A stretch of DNA of 64,000 bases from Didymella arachidicola (lineage: Eukaryota; Ascomycota; Dothideomycetes; Pleosporales; Didymellaceae), in NCBI GenBank assembly GCA_016630955.3, contig CM049992.1, forward strand, positions 310,001 to 374,000, in the 5' to 3' direction. Of the stretch, positions 63,894 through 64,000 are shown in pieces. Made by a program: the position numbers and the translations under genes. The stretch's first letter is position 1, and each line of letters starts with the position of its first letter. The notes under the pieces were generated by a model that ran no database searches, had not been told where the DNA came from, and saw nothing but the letters and a program-made list of their open reading frames with translations.

Positions 63894-64000
63894 TCATCGT
63901 CTCCACTTGAACTTCCTGCGCAGCCAGCGCAGCCGTGACTCCCATAACGCCAACAACACAGGCCCATAGAGGATAGTGACCAGACGTATAGAACAAGCAT
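63894..64000 (-). CDS. Possible C-terminal end of a gene continuing beyond the right edge
   Basis: The minus-strand frame ending in TGA at 63896-63894 is open to the window edge and reads LVTILYGPVLLALWESRLRW, then LRRKFKWRR: a hydrophobic stretch followed by a basic tail, like the end of a membrane protein. Only 34 codons are visible. An overlapping frame (63996-63772) is also open, so the choice is tentative. Confidence 0.3.
   Translation of the reverse strand, partial: ACSIRLVTILYGPVLLALWESRLRWLRRKFKWRR

Overview
The window reads as nuclear DNA of a filamentous ascomycete (Pezizomycotina, probably Dothideomycetes). Support: single-gene, non-operonic units on both strands; short introns (about 44-130 bp) with GTRNGT donors, CTAAC/CTGAC-type branch sites and YAG acceptors; and a gene set typical of moulds (fungal phytochrome histidine kinase, exgD-type membrane exo-glucanase, HMT1-type vacuolar ABC transporter, heme-thiolate peroxygenase, Zn2Cys6 regulator). 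Exon structures were read by eye from splice signals and frame continuity; no alignment or transcript data were available.

Layout. 1-1675 (-): the 5' part of an unusual fusion of a flavoprotein (HFCD)-like domain, an F-box-like stretch and ankyrin-like DWW repeats. 3496-8250 (+): phytochrome hybrid histidine kinase, preceded by a 29-bp tandem repeat and a 19-C tract. 10429-13098 (-): GH5 exo-beta-1,3-glucanase of the type II membrane class. 14348-15274 (-): NMN adenylyltransferase. 17459-23093 (+): UFD4/TRIP12-type HECT ubiquitin ligase. 23634-25767 (-): HSE1 (ESCRT-0). 26659-27479: an unrecognised, frame-broken coding region. 27775-28911 (-) and 29280-32012 (+): TRM7 tRNA methyltransferase and MAK5 RNA helicase, divergently transcribed. 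32242-34512 (-) and 34686-35977 (+): telomere protein RAP1 and palmitoyltransferase SWF1, sharing a 173-bp promoter. 37006-37998 (+): membrane-anchored or secreted protein, possibly acetoacetate-decarboxylase-like.

38.0-45.5 kb is accessory in character: a decayed membrane-protein locus, a 218-bp MITE with 31-bp inverted repeats and TA target duplication, a heme-thiolate peroxidase (41333-42146) with a changed active-site motif, and further gene fragments. 45547-48177 (+): HMT1-type ABC transporter. 48539-49910 (+): putative secreted protein with an in-frame stop. 50567-50881 (+): small mitochondrial-type protein. 51494-53276 (+): Zn2Cys6 transcription factor.

53.3-57.3 kb holds no recognisable gene but carries a degenerate repeat family with a period near 168 bp. 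The right end is conserved housekeeping: BYE1 (57282-59945, -), a ZNF830/CCDC16-like spliceosomal protein lacking its zinc finger (60624-61331, +), an ArfGAP (61832-63539, +) and possibly the 3' end of another gene at the right edge.

Themes are nuclear and RNA housekeeping (TRM7, MAK5, BYE1, CCDC16-like, RAP1), protein sorting and turnover (HSE1, UFD4, SWF1, ArfGAP) and light or environmental response (phytochrome, peroxygenase, HMT1). The most novel-looking items are the flavoprotein/F-box/DWW-repeat fusion, the 168-bp repeat field, the MITE, the altered peroxygenase motif and the dense SQ cluster in RAP1.
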